Origin: Sipunculus nudus
Taxonomy: Eukaryota > Annelida > Sipuncula > Golfingiida > Sipunculidae
Assembly (NCBI GenBank): GCA_026874595.1
Contig: CM049308.1
Location: forward strand, 25,906,367-25,970,366
Direction: 5' to 3'
DNA: 64,000 nt
The notes below the pieces were generated by a model. That model had not been told where the DNA came from and ran no database searches. It saw only the letters and a program-made list of their open reading frames with translations. Shown here in pieces: positions 46,333-57,895 of this stretch (position 1 is its first letter; the number at the start of each line of letters is the position of its first letter). Both the position numbers and the translations under genes were made by a program.

Positions 46333-49300
46333 AGTTTGCATTAGAAGCAACAGGGAGAGGACGATGGGGAGGAAGATTTTCTGCCCCGACAACATACTCC
46401 CTCGTCAACTACAACTCCAACCAGACGGACATTCAAGTCCTCACAAAATATGACAGTTGGGACTTTCTTGACGCTTATTCAATCGGGAAGAATTTGCCGT
46501 GGATAGACGTGGGACACGATTGTGCCCTGTTGACAACCAGAAAAAAGGTTGGACATTGGTACGGCACTTTGGTGATGAAACAGTGCTATGAATGGTCAAG
46601 ATACGGACCTTCGCCTTGGCTTATATCACACGATGTGAGCCTAGAACGTTCCAAACCCGTTTACTACTGGTTACGTGAAAATGACCCAGGTAAGTGAATT
46701 TTACTTAGTCTTTTAAGTATTAAGAAGGGAATAGATGTTGCTTGAGGGTGGTGAAGGCCCGCCGCCCTAAACGCTCCTTCATGCAGTAAAATAGTAGCCG
46801 CTAAATGAATCTAATCTGCTTGAAAAAAAAAAAAAATTAAGAGAAAGTTAGAAGGGATATGTATGTATAGCAGTGGCGGATATAGGATTTTAGTAAGAGG
46901 GTTCAACACCCTAGTAGCAAGTGTGTAAAAAGTTCACGTGTAGGTCGGAAAAAGCACCCTGCGCTCTCTCTTAATTCTCCCCTTAACTGCTAAAAAATGT
47001 TTTTTTACTACAGATCTTATCTATTTATCTCTCATTTTTTTTTATTTTATCTTAATTTGTTACCTAATATATACTGGTTTTTAATATAATCACAAAATTT
47101 GATTTTACTCAACCTTTAAAGTAGACGTAAGATATTATTCCAATGTTATACCACTATTGTACTAGCTGTGAACCAAGACGGCCGGTAATTTTGAAACCAC
47201 CATCTAAATAAGGTGTCATTTAAATGCAATATGCGTATACATATGTCCTATCTCTATGATAACTGTCAACGTTTGCTGTGGTTTGCACGACATAGCTGCC
47301 AATCACGGAACATGCTTTCCAGGAATAAGCAGAAAAGCAGTATATATGTAGGGAGACTAATTGTATCCCCCAAAACAGAGTTTTGCGGATACTATGTTTT
47401 CAGTTGCACGCCGCCGCCTCCACCGCCGCATAGGTCTCCGGAGAACTCCTCCGTAACCACTGGGCAGAATTGTTTAAAATTCGGAATTTGATCGGGTCAC
47501 ATGTGAACTGCTGCGCCCTCATTTTTGGTTGACCTGTGACCTTTCCTCTCTCCAGTGCGTCCATCTGTGCGTCTGTTTTGACACATTAACCCACATATCT
47601 TTGGACTCTTTTGACCATTCAGGAAAACAATTTTGCACAAATGTAGCCCTTGGATAGCTTTATAACATACACAAAAATGGTGGCGCCACCTGCAACCATT
47701 TTTGCACAGCGTCCATCTGTTCGTCTGCCATTGGTAAAAATCACTCATATCACTCATATCTCTGGCGCAACCTAGATTCACGTTCACGCTGCAGACATAC
47801 ATGATTATATCTCCGGACTGGTTTGACGTATCTTTCCAAAAATTTGTATGTGTTTAGATCTCACAAAGCTCTTTATTATACAAGAAACTGGTGGCGCCAC
47901 CTGCAACCATTTTTGCACAGCGTCTATCTGTTCGTTTGACTTGGGTTAAAATCACTCATATCTCTGCAGTGGTTTGACTAATTCACCTGAAATTCGGCAT
48001 GCGTATACATCCTGGATAGCTTTCTTGATTTTATGAATGTGGCGCCACCTACATTCACGTTCACGCAACAGACATCCATGCTTATATCTCCGGACTGGTT
48101 TGACGTATCTTCCTAAAAATTTGCACGTGTTTAGATCTCAAATAGCTCTTTATCATACAAGAAACTGGTGGTGCCACATGTAACCATTTTTGCACAGCGT
48201 CCATCTGTTCGTTTGACTTGTGTTAAAATCAGTCATATCTCGACAGTGGTTTGACTTATTCACCTGAAATTTGGCATGCGTATACATCCTGGATAGCTTT
48301 CTTGATTTTATGACAGGTGGCGCCACCTACATTCACGTTCATGCTGAAGATATCCAAGTTTTGCATGTGTTTTGATCTCTCATAGCTCTTTATCATGCAC
48401 AAACCTGGGAGCGCCACCTTCCACCATTTTGCACAGCGTCCATCTGTTTGTCTGCTGTGGATTAAATCACTCATAACAGTGGTTTGACTTTTACACCTGA
48501 AATTTTGCATGTGTAGACATCTTAGATAGTTTCTCGTTCAAATAACAGGTGGCGCAACCCAGAATCATGTTTACGTGGCAGACATCCATGATAATATGTA
48601 ACACATCTAACTCTATTTCCCCTTGCCACTCAATCCATGCCTCACTTCACCCGTCCCACTCTGATTTCGGCGGATACACGTAGTCGTTTGTCGACTACTC
48701 GTATTCTAGTTTAAATGCTGAATTCTCCCGGAATAGATTTTTTCAAACTGAGAAAATATTACTTGATTGGTCTGCCAATAACTGTAAGTGATTGTCATAA
48801 TTCAGTTGTACATTTTTTTAACATCAGGATTTCCGACACAGTTTTGTATATGGCTCGCTGTGTCACCCTGCTGTTGTCCTGGATTTTTCTTTCCTTATAC
48901 CTTATGAAAGTAGGAGCTGATTTGAGAGGGGCAGAGGGCGCCAGTTTGTTCGATTTAAACATTCTATGAAATAGTAAAAAAAAAAGGGGCTAACACCGAA
49001 AATAGCACCGAAACTACTGTAGATCACACCATTACAGCATATATTTTCCAAAACATTTAAAAAGTAGTTAGACACCATGGGAGGGAGATACCCCGTGCCG
49101 TACCCTCCCCTCAGTGTGGTTCACGCCTAAATTAAGTTGCTACTTAGCAACCTCGCGATCTGATAACCCCACTACTGTCAAGTCCATTCTCCGCCTTGAC
49201 AGGCGTATTCATTGATCATGCAAAATTTATATTATTAAATAGCATTCTAAGCACCGTAATAATTTGCAACCCATAGTAAATTAATGGGTGACACTAGGTT

Positions 49301-52049
49301 TGTCGTACCTGCTCCAGTGAACATGCGAAAGAGAAAGAAAAGCCATATCTTAATGCTATTTTCCATAGGCTGTTTTTTAGCTCAGCTGATTGTAAGTTAT
49401 CTGAGCTATAGCGATCACTCTTTGTCCGTCTGCCCGTTAACAAGGCACAAATCGTAACCACTGGACCTGGAATCTTCTAACTTTACATCCAGAGAGGTCC
49501 ATGAAAATCTCCTTGGAAACCTGAAATTAGGTCTCTGTTACCCATATTGTCCGAGCTATGAAGCTCAGAAGTCCCCCCCCCCCCAGAATAATTGAAATTT
49601 TGATACCAAAGTAGGGCACAAATCGAAAAGTTCTCCCACGAAACCTGAAATTGGGTCACAGTGACCTATATTCTCAGAGTTTTGGGGTATGTATGAGCAC
49701 CCCAGAAATAATGCAAAATACACACAAATTGCAAGATTCCTCATGAAAGACTGGTTGATTGTCATCAGATTTGTTATGCTTATGGGTTTTGATGAACTTA
49801 AGCTAATATGTATGAACAATGATGCCACCTATCTTAATTGGTTTTCTGTGTAAGGACATATTATCAACATATCAGTCGGCTGAGCGTCATGACCCACGGG
49901 TCACTGTTTTTTTTTGTTTTTTTTTTTTTTTTGTTTTTTTTTTGTTTTTTTTTTTACTTTTATTTATGCTGTAAGTTGCTCTATAAAACCTGCGACATTC
50001 AACCAAATCAAATTTCAATCTGTATGGTAGGCATAGGCTATGTTATGGAGGCTATTGTTATGGAGCCATGTTTATGTGTCGCTAGCTACAAGCGACAAGA
50101 CCTTTATAAGGTCAACATGTATTCTTGTCCAACGCAAACCGTATGCGGGCAGAAGACTAATGCTGCATTCGTTACCTCTGTGTTATATGGTAAATACGAG
50201 ATCACCAGAGAACTGTGACGTAATTATTGTATTGCTTGTTCAAGAAGGGGGTATAACCAGATGATTGTTTTGATAATTTTTTGTACATTAATATGGAGTA
50301 TCATTTTCAGATATTAGCGTGAGGACTTTGGTTAGAGAACACACGTGTCTCGTTTGATGTTAATTTCAGTGCAGTTTAATCCCGGGGGAACCGATGTATG
50401 AAGTCTAGAGGCAGATCTGCGTTCATCACATTCTGGAAAGCTGAGAGGTGATGTCTATAAGCGTAGATAGTCAATGTCTGAGGAAGGCCAGGTTGATTAC
50501 TCTGTATCGGACTTCACAGCGAATATCACATTTTGCCGAAGGACTGGTAATTATGCGCTTCCAAAAACAGACCGTGTGCTGGATATCGCTGTGTTGAATT
50601 ATATTCTGCTACCTAAAGCTGTATGATTCCAGGAGACTTCAGCTGTGAAATACATTCATTCTATGTCCAGAGAGAATAGTCCGTGCGCTAATAAGTAAGT
50701 GCTGTGTGAACTGTGCCTCGAGAGGCAAACCAGTATTCCAGCGAGGGATTGTTGGTGGTCGGAGACCCTTGTATCTATAAGTGGACTGATTGCACTGTGT
50801 ACACACGAGAGCAAACAGTGAGGGGAGCGGCTTAACCTTATGATGTCATGTGTGCGCGATGGTTATGTAATCGGGGACAGTGTTAACAAGGGACTTCTCT
50901 GTAATTAATGGACTTGGTAATTATGTTCTGTGTTTATTATCGGACGCTTGTGAACATCAGTGTATATGTATGGAGCGCCTCTCCAGAGAAATTAAGTGTA
51001 TATTTTCTATAATATACTGATTTGTTTTTGTTAACTCATGTCTTATTCATCTTTTGGTGTGTACTTATGTATGAGTTTCAGCCGGTTGGTTTGATATTTA
51101 AAAGAACCTGGTCGTTCACATCCTTGGTGGTGTGATATACGAGTTGACAAGTGGAAATTGCGGTCGGCTCGTGGTCCCAGTGGTAATTATCACTGGCAAA
51201 CTGGGGTTACCCCAAGTAACCCCATTTGCCCTACTTACGACCTTCACCTTTATCCACAGCAATGACGGCATCCATGGAGCAAATATTGAAACCAATATTT
51301 TACTAGTGTACATAATATTTTCTAATGAAAAATAAAATTGAACAAATGTGACATGAAACATTTATTATAAATCAGTTTCTGTTTGGTTACTACGACAAAC
51401 TAAACATCCGAAAGGTGGGCCTTTTGTTGGGTACGGAAAGGTTGTAGGTTGTTGCACTGCTTGAGTTCTAGTGTATCAAACGCAAAATAAGTCGAGCCAG
51501 TATCGCCTTGATACCTTAATATGATTTGAATAAGAGGGTAAAGTTTTCGTAAATATCACCTGTAAGTGCGTACGAAAGGGGTTCCAATTTTCATATTAAT
51601 TTATAGATTTTCATATTGCAGAAAAATATGAAGTTGCAACACTTCTGCCGACAAGTGAAGCTCATGAAACTTGCACGATAGCATGTGATCACGTGATCCG
51701 ACTGGTTGATAAAGATCTTCAGACCGGCTTTGATCTCCCAGCACACGGTGTACCCGGATGCACAGCTTCTTTCGTGATCAGCACAGCATTAAGTAACCAA
51801 TCAAACACAAAATTTCTGGTGCGTGTGTTCGGGAGTAATCTTTACCAGGAAAATCTAATCGTGACCCATGTAGACAAACAGGCGCAGCACCGAGGCTCAT
51901 TCAAAAAGTGTCACGTGATCAAAAGCGTCACAGGGTTGGACCAACTTGATTTCGTCTGTGACATGCCTACTCCCAGCGTACTTCATTTGTTTGTGTTCGC
52001 AAAGAATGGGGGCATGACAGTAACAGAAATCGGAGCAATCAGAATGTAA
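42724..52049 (+). CDS. Gene A: fibrinogen-like domain protein, 379 residues, four exons
   Basis: Exons 42724-42790, 44758-45047, 46335-46689 and 51622-52049 join in phases 1, 0 and 1 to 1140 bp without a stop. Residues 1-23 are a possible signal peptide (hydrophobic core FSLYYFLTHLQF). Residues 28-119 carry CYDHIIDK, DGVYNVT and VYCDMTTDGGGW (58-69), the hallmark N-terminal part of a fibrinogen-like domain. Residues 120-237 form a Trp-rich module with C182 and C203, which may be the degenerate rest of that domain. Residues 238-379 are an unrecognised module ending TVTEIGAIRM, with C259, C284, C334 and C350 shared by the paralogue. Sequons: N48, N148, N296. Such proteins are usually secreted and often bind sugars or matrix; the role here is inference. 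The paralogue lies tail to tail at 59138-64000. Confidence 0.8.
42791..44757 (+). other. Gene A intron 1
   Basis: 1967 bp, mostly unremarkable. It contains a short LTR-like segment at 43908-44095. Small ORFs on both strands (42987-43262, 43229-43501, 44383-44634) lack support. Confidence 0.5.
43908..44095 (+). mobile_element. Possible short solo LTR
   Basis: The 188-bp segment starts TGTAATGATACC and ends AAGTACTACA, with AATAAA at about 44039 some 55 bases before the end, as in the R region of short Gypsy/Mag-type LTRs. The 5-bp flanks (TATAT and TGTGA) do not match, and no internal retrotransposon sequence adjoins, so this is weak. Confidence 0.22.
44758..45047 (+). CDS. Gene A exon 2 (fibrinogen-like N-terminal module)
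   Basis: Acceptor TTATTTTTAAG, donor TTTCAG|GTTTGT, phase 0 at the end. It encodes DGVYNVTINGVATPVYCDMT and ends YIKANAQGKRFQ. Gene B has the same exon with the same end phase. Confidence 0.85.
45137..45148 (+). repeat. Left target-site duplication of the LINE
   Basis: TTAGAATAGAAA, identical to 46127-46138. Confidence 0.85.
45149..46126 (+). mobile_element. 5'-truncated LINE insertion in gene A intron 2
   Basis: The perfect 12-bp sequence TTAGAATAGAAA flanks the insertion (45137-45148 and 46127-46138). The interior decodes, with shifts, to the C-terminal part of a non-LTR reverse transcriptase: RFPLFVTYVVRCIKYWFKII, then NWATYIRTLLFQAGFGYVW, then GRHKGIDREERIFKYCYNLG and DECHFMLECPLY, a C...C-H-x3-C type end typical of LINE ORF2. 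The frames change near 45296 and 45544. The 3' part holds a (CT)n tract and ends in TTACTAACTTACTTACTTA-like short repeats instead of poly-A. The LINE clade is not assigned. Confidence 0.85.
45896..45948. repeat. (CT)n microsatellite within the LINE tail
   Basis: About 53 bp of CT with one interruption, just after the coding end of the LINE. Confidence 0.95.
46127..46138 (+). repeat. Right target-site duplication of the LINE
   Basis: TTAGAATAGAAA, identical to 45137-45148. It directly follows the ACTT-repeat tail. Confidence 0.85.
46270..46330. repeat. (AT)n microsatellite abutting the gene A exon 3 acceptor
   Basis: 61 bp of AT end only four bases before the acceptor TAG at 46332-46334, so the usual pyrimidine tract is replaced by alternating TA. 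Confidence 0.95.
46335..46689 (+). CDS. Gene A exon 3 (Trp-rich module)
   Basis: Acceptor TTGTAG directly after a 61-bp AT microsatellite, donor CCAG|GTAAGT, phase 1. It encodes FALEATGRGRWGGRFSAPTT to PVYYWLRENDP. Roughly 80% of residues are identical to gene B. Confidence 0.9.
47480..48709 (+). mobile_element. T4 Helitron-like element in gene A intron 3
   Basis: The 3' end shows the classical Helitron signature: hairpin GTAGTCG-TTTGT-CGACTAC (48680-48698), seven bases, then CTAG (48706-48709) followed by T. The body holds four tandem copies of a 210-280-bp unit with GCACAGCGTC at about 47704, 47915, 48193 and 48431, and exact GGTGGCGCCACC at 47679, 47890 and 48316. It is non-coding. The left limit is approximate: I could not fix a 5' TC end. 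Confidence 0.6.
48680..48709 (+). repeat. Helitron-type 3' hairpin and CTAG end
   Basis: Arms 48680-48686 and 48692-48698 are perfect 7-bp inverse copies with a 5-base loop. CTAG lies at 48706-48709 with a T following. Confidence 0.7.
49379..49905 (-). mobile_element. T3 element C, short but with both ends
   Basis: The left (3') end AGCTCAGCTGATTGTAAG has a decayed hairpin. The right (5') end has CAGTCGGCTGAGC and the palindrome-derived TGACCCACGGGTCA. Only about one and a half units remain between them, making 527 bp. Because it has both termini, it fixes the limits of the T3 family. A long T-rich run (49906-49952) adjoins the 5' end. Confidence 0.65.
49953..51600. other. Rest of gene A intron 3, nothing recognised
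   Basis: ORFs such as 49838-50218 lack exon borders and family motifs. A short GGGTTACCCCAAGTAACCCC inverted repeat lies near 51204-51223. Confidence 0.4.
51622..52049 (+). CDS. Gene A exon 4 (C-terminal module) and stop
   Basis: Acceptor TTTTCATATTGCAG. It encodes from EKYEVATLLPTSEAHETC to TVTEIGAIRM, with a TAA at 52047-52049. Roughly 60% identical to gene B, clearly more diverged than exon 3. Confidence 0.9.
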
Positions 52050-52101
52050 GATTAACGTGATGATGAAAAAATCTTACGGCTCTTCCTATCAGACCAAGAG
52101 G

Positions 52102-52116
52102 GACACGGCATGTGTT
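52102..52116 (+). repeat. Left target-site duplication of the SINE
   Basis: GACACGGCATGTGTT, identical to 52267-52281. Confidence 0.9.
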
Positions 52117-52266
52117 TTTTTATATTTTTTTTCCCCATTAAGCCTGCAGAGCGCTCACCCTGGGTTGGGACCGACTGTGAAAAACCCCACCGCCTCGGCT
52201 GAGGTTCGAACTCACGATCTCCCGGCTTTGAGTCCTGCGCTCTACCCCTGAGCCACAGAAGCCGGT
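52117..52266 (-). mobile_element. tRNA-derived SINE in the 3' flank of gene A
   Basis: On the minus strand it starts with a tRNA-like head: A box TGGCTCAGGGGTAGAGC (complement of 52239-52255) and B box GTTCGAACCTC (complement of 52201-52211), about 30 bases apart. A unique body follows, ending in an A-rich tail (plus-strand T-run 52114-52132). The 15-bp sequence GACACGGCATGTGTT occurs on both sides (52102-52116 and 52267-52281), a perfect target duplication. It sits 67 bp after the gene A stop, so it may be in the 3' UTR. A body fragment of the same family is at 11548. Confidence 0.85.
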
Positions 52267-52281
52267 GACACGGCATGTGTT
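52267..52281 (+). repeat. Right target-site duplication of the SINE
   Basis: GACACGGCATGTGTT, identical to 52102-52116. Confidence 0.9.
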
Positions 52282-53289
52282 ATTACATTTATAATAGTTA
52301 CAATATTGTATTTAACTTAGCCGAGTATAAAATGCTGAACAAAACAAAGACATATGGTAGGGTGAGAGAACTAAACTGGTCTGTAAGGGAGACCATAGAA
52401 ACAAAAACTTTTACAAATTCATATTTATGACCTTGAAATATAAAATTAACCTTAAAAATCGAATCCTATAACCCTGAATCAGCTTGTGTTCGCAATTAAA
52501 GTTTAAATTAATATTTATATAAAAAGAGTTGTTGGTATTAAAAGCCAGCGGTCATAAAAAATAACGAAAGCAACAGTTCAAAGATTGCTTGCTCTACACC
52601 ATGAACTCAAAATGGGACTCCTGTTTTACTAATATATATATTATTACGAATAATAATATGTGTTGTTCCGGCTTTATATAAAACAGGTATTCCTTTGTTT
52701 GCTTGTATTCAAATAAGCTTTGCAGAAATTGAATGTGGATTAGCTTTCTTTATTGTAAAATGAATACATGTATTATATATGATTCCCTGCTGCTTTTATG
52801 TAATCTCTATATAATTTGGATAATTATATGTTATATAATATGTTGGTTGGCTTGTCTGTTAGCAACTTTACTTTAAAATGTATGAATAGATATTGATGAT
52901 ATTTTGTGGACCGTTAGAATAACTTCCGGGGCACAATGTATCCAAATACATGTTAATTTCAAATTATTCTTTTCGATAGTGCGGCCATTCATTTATAAAT
53001 TAACTCAGGTTTGAGCACCATGACACTGTGTACACAGGAAAGTATCAATTCACTTCCTGGCGGAGGTATTTAAGGGCTCTGACTGCAGTTCTAGTTCAGT
53101 ATATGTTTAAACTCTTTTCCAGATTTTAAGTAGTAAAGTTATATGACAAAAAAATTGAAAGTAGGTGCTTATATTAATCATGGACATTTAATGTTGTTGT
53201 ACATCATAGCGTGGGAAATAAATTGTGAATTAATCATGTTTTTATGTAACTTTCGTGTTAGGACCTAATGATCATTTGAATGGTCGTGG

Positions 53290-54880
53290 GAACAAGAACT
53301 GGTGACAAGCTTGAAAAAAGGTACTTTGAGCCCCCAATAAGCCAAATTATATCATTTGGGCCTAGAATCTTCTATAAGGTAACATTCAGGGAGGTTCTTG
53401 GCAAATGTACTTGGAAACATGAAATAAGGTCACTGTAACCTGTACTCTGCAAGCTGTAGGGAAAAGATTTGTGCGTATTTAATCTTGTTTTAAAACACAC
53501 ATGCCCGATTTTTTTTTTAAATAACACCTAGTCAGATCCTAGGCAAATCTCATTAAAACCTTGAAATAGGTCAAGGTGACTGTCACACCACACACGCAGC
53601 TGACAAATTTCCCGGGAATTTTCATGAAAAAATGCACAAGATCACTCGACGTCCAAATAATTAAAAAACAGGTTTGTACTTATCACGTCCCAGAGTTATC
53701 CTTCACCAACAATTCTTCAACAGTTCTTAGGCTTTCGCCCGCCGTTAATTGGCTTAAACTTCACAAATAAAAACGTCCACAAAAAACTGCGCCCTCCTTG
53801 GCTAAATAAACGCTATTTTCTAGGACCAATAGTTGTCGTAGGGCTGTATTTAAAATAACACCCCACTGGTGCGATTCTACATCTCACAGCACATTTTGTT
53901 GCAAAGACACTTCACGGCTTACTCCACATGTCCTCTCAGAACGATTCTACTCTAACCTCTCCGAGGCGAGGGTGCCCCCACTTAGATGCATGGGAACTAC
54001 AACGAAAGTTCTAGCAACCAGCGTTCTTGAACTGTCTACATTGAAATTACCAAGCGTAGCCTGCCAGAAGCTTCTAGTCCTCCAGAATCTTCTGTCAGGC
54101 AATCATGACAAACCATAGCCTTGTAAATTCCAATACCTTATAGATAAACAAACTGACCTACTGATCAACACAACTAAAGATAAAAAAAAATAAATACAAC
54201 ATTATCAAATATTACTTACTCCGTTTACCTGACCATATCTTATCATTTTATAAACATTTGTGTCATTGACCTATAATCTGGCCATTTGGCCTAAATTTTT
54301 CCAACGCAACATCCAAAGAGGTCATTGGCCAATATCCTATGAAATCTTAAATAAGGTCATGGTGACCTATATTCCATGATCAACCGGCCAGAAGCATGAT
54401 TTTGCACGGTCAGACAGGGCACAAATTGTATCCGTCAGCCCTTAAATCGTTACATAAAATCCAGGGAGGTCCTCGGAAAATCTACTTGGAAACCTGAAAT
54501 TAGGTCATGATGTCCTTTATTATGCGAGCTACGTAAAAAGTACATGATTTTGAGGACAACAAATTTAATTGTTGGACCTATAACTTTCTATTGTTAATCC
54601 AGGAAGGCCTTTTGCAAGTCTCCTTTGAATCCTGAAATTAGGTTACTGTGACCTTTATTCTGTGAGCTATAGTAAAAAACATAATTCCATTAGTCAAATC
54701 ATAACCTATCATTACCAGATTATTTAGACATTGAAAACGCGACTGGCTTGTGATTAAAACCTACAAGTGGCGCCACCTCTTTTAACGACTTTCTACGGGC
54801 AAAAAAGGTCATTTCCACTTTCCTTTAGTTAAGTCAGTAAGTGATAAAAACCGTCAGGTGGCGCCACTTCTATTAACGAT
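53290..54880 (-). repeat. Old, strongly diverged T3/T4-like repeats
   Basis: Phrases such as CCTAGAATCTTCTATAAGG, CAGGGAGGTTCTTGG, TTGGAAACATGAAATAAGGTC (53365-53430) and AACCTGAAATTAGGTCA (54490-54510) are diverged T3 unit words. Near-palindromic GTGGCGCCAC occurs near 54769 and 54858. No termini are visible. Confidence 0.45.
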
Positions 54881-54889
54881 TTCTACGCG

Positions 54890-57800
54890 CAAAAATGGTC
54901 ATTACCACTTTCCTTCAGGTAAGTCCTTATATAAGAACACTTTAGCCTCACAGTATATGCAAGTGCTTCATGGTGCTAGAGGAATTAAGGTCAGTTGTAT
55001 CTTAAACCATGGACAAACAAATGTGTGTCACTTGAAAGTTGTATAGTTCTCCATTTTATATTGTATGTATTTATAAGATATTTATAAATGTTTATAAATG
55101 TTCGCAGGATATTTGAATATTCTAAAATAAAGTTCAAAATTTCCCTGTATTAGGCAGCCAGTAAGTGCAAGAATTTTAAGTTCGCTAATATAAATTTGCT
55201 AATAACTATATGAAAATTTCCTCAAAACAATTCCTCAACCATGTTTCTGTAATTTAAAATGAAATTTAGATCTTGTTTCTAAAATATTAAAAATAAAATA
55301 ATTTTTAGCAGTAGAAAAAATAGCCATGGCTTTACACGTTTAAACAAACATGACATTTATTTATAAAATAGAATTCCAATGCGATTCCATCAATATATAT
55401 TTGAAAGACAGATCAATATTGGTACATGTGTAGGTCTACTGGAGTCTGTGACTAAAATTACCGTGTGACAAAATCTCATTGGCTGGACAAACAATGATCA
55501 TTTGCATAAGACAAGAATGGCAATAGCTGTATTAACTGACAGGCCACTCCCCAAAAAAAGTTGCAATGAATTTAAAAAGCGCAAAACTAATGGTATTTAA
55601 CTAGTAAAAAAAAACTAAAATCCTATTGCTAATTATTGGCTCTCCCAGGAGGATATGTGTTCATCTCCGTTCGTGTGTGTGCTTATGTGTGTTTGTTTTA
55701 ATTCACAGCACAACTCATGCAGTCATGAACGGAATCTTATGATTTTTCTGGGCATTCGGGAAAGGGCCAATGAAGAACTGATGTGATTGTGGTGTGGATC
55801 GGTCACGTCATCAAGGAATATATACAAATGCAGAGTCACATATACACGAATGAACATGGATATATTGGCCGAGTAAATGAATGCAAACACGGATTTTAAA
55901 GCACTCCAACAAGGAAGTACCCATAAGACGGAGACTTGGATTCCTCTGAATACAGATTTATAGTTTTAGAAATGCAATGAAATTATTATCCAAGTCTTTT
56001 TTTTACACACACTCAGTCCAACTGACAAAGCACATGATCGTCATGATCCCGAATATAAAAAGCAAGGACTAAATTTATTATTATTTTAAATTGATTAAAA
56101 GGGTGGACTTCCACACAAATATATTGGGGGGGGGGGGCACTAGTGATTAATTTTGATATTATTATGATCTAAAATTCAAATTATAATTGAGGAGCTATTT
56201 TCGTCTGTAATTTCACTAAACGCCTTGTGTCATTCAGTTGTATTTTTATAGTGGGAGCTACATGAATGTCACAGGAGTAAAAAATTAGAGGCAAAATACA
56301 TGTTAAATGGGCTCCATTTCACTGCTTTCTACCAGCATTAGTTTCCCTGTCATTACGCCATCTAGTGGTGTACACGGAAATAAAGTGGCGTTACTAAAGC
56401 GTAAAATGAGATCAGCATGCGACATGAACGTAAGCGGTAATTCCTAAAAAAACGCAGATTATTACAACCTGATGGGCATTGGGGAAAATTTGAAGTAAAG
56501 GTATAACGCTTTTCGAGCGCCTACTTTACGAACGAAGTTAAAAAACAGAGCCAATTAAAAGGCCTTTTCGGATACCTGATGTTTAAAAAAACGAAAAATA
56601 ATTATATAGAAAATGTGGGTCAATACGTGTATTGAAAGTTTCTATGTTTGTTATGTAATGAATAATTGATTCGCTCTCTAAATTAGATTAAACGTCACCA
56701 AAAAGTGAAATAAAGTATCAATACCGTTCATGTTTTGATCTTAAAGGGGCCTATTCCGATATCTGACCTTCTTAAACTAAAGGTAATCCATGGGGCTTTT
56801 ATAAAAATAGGCCGGCAAACATGGATATCACCCCATACAGGCTGTTAGTTTTGTTTATATCAACGTGTTTATAATATGGGGGGGGGGGGCAACATAATCA
56901 AAACTAATTCAACAAGGGAACCAGGCGGCAAGTAAGATAAGCCAGTGCTATGCAAATGGCGTTTTGCAACAGGTGACCTGGATACATGTAACCTCCCAAC
57001 TTAGGTTACATTTTTGTCACCATTGCTTTGTTTACAAACACATTGTTGATAAATAAGTTCATGCATCTTTTCATATTCAGAATTACCCTTAGCTCATTAA
57101 TAAATACACAGAGGAAGCCAGAAATCACACAAATTCTTTTTGGTGGTAAGTGAATGGGCAGCATTAATGTAATACCAAATTTGATTTAATATAAAAGGCA
57201 CAAGTATTTCTCTCTATTATCTCCCACATATGTCAAACGCTTGGAAAAAGAAAATAACGAGACATTCGGATGCTTATGTGAAAGATTTATTCCTTTAATC
57301 AAACATATGTATTCAGAAGAAAGCCAAAGTACATTAACACATATATAATGTATAACATGTATAATGATATTTCGAAGGGATAAATATCTTAATACCATTA
57401 ATATTATAGGCAGTTGAAATAACCAGAATAAACCAACTGATTTAATTCACAATGCATCGGTCGATAAGTCAATATGCATCAAGAAATGATATGAGTCCAC
57501 TTAATTTCAGGCTTTTCGATGGTATACATATAATCTAAAAACACACAAGATCCAGACGGGGGGGGGGGCGCAAATATACTGGGTAAGCAGTTGATGGGTA
57601 TTAAGCAAATACATATAAACAATATTATATAAACCGTGAAATCTCTATAATTTGGGCACCCTTGAGACTTGGCCACACTACCCACTTTAAAGAGATGCCA
57701 ACTATACGGAGGTCATGATCGTAACATAAATAATAAGAATGAGAAAAATCCAGATTGTGAAAAAGTGCCCACTATGTAGAGGTGTCCGCTTTACTGAGTA

Positions 57801-57890
57801 GTCTATTAGGAGAGGTTCCACTGCATATCTGTGTTACAACTTAACGGGGGGGGGGGGGGGAGCTAGGGGGTTCTCGTGCATAAAGTCTTA
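54890..57890. other. Intergenic region, no gene recognised
   Basis: AT-rich sequence with several G-runs (about 56126, 56878, 57560 and 57846). Short ORFs only. Confidence 0.4.
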
Positions 57891-57895
57891 TACTA

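Noticed and set aside
49838-50218. 126-codon ORF in gene A intron 3
   Set aside because: It begins in a T-run, giving a Phe-rich start, and has no recognisable domain or splice signal.
52201-52255. A functional tRNA gene
   Set aside because: A and B boxes are present, but no full cloverleaf is evident and the sequence continues into a SINE body with a tail and target duplication.
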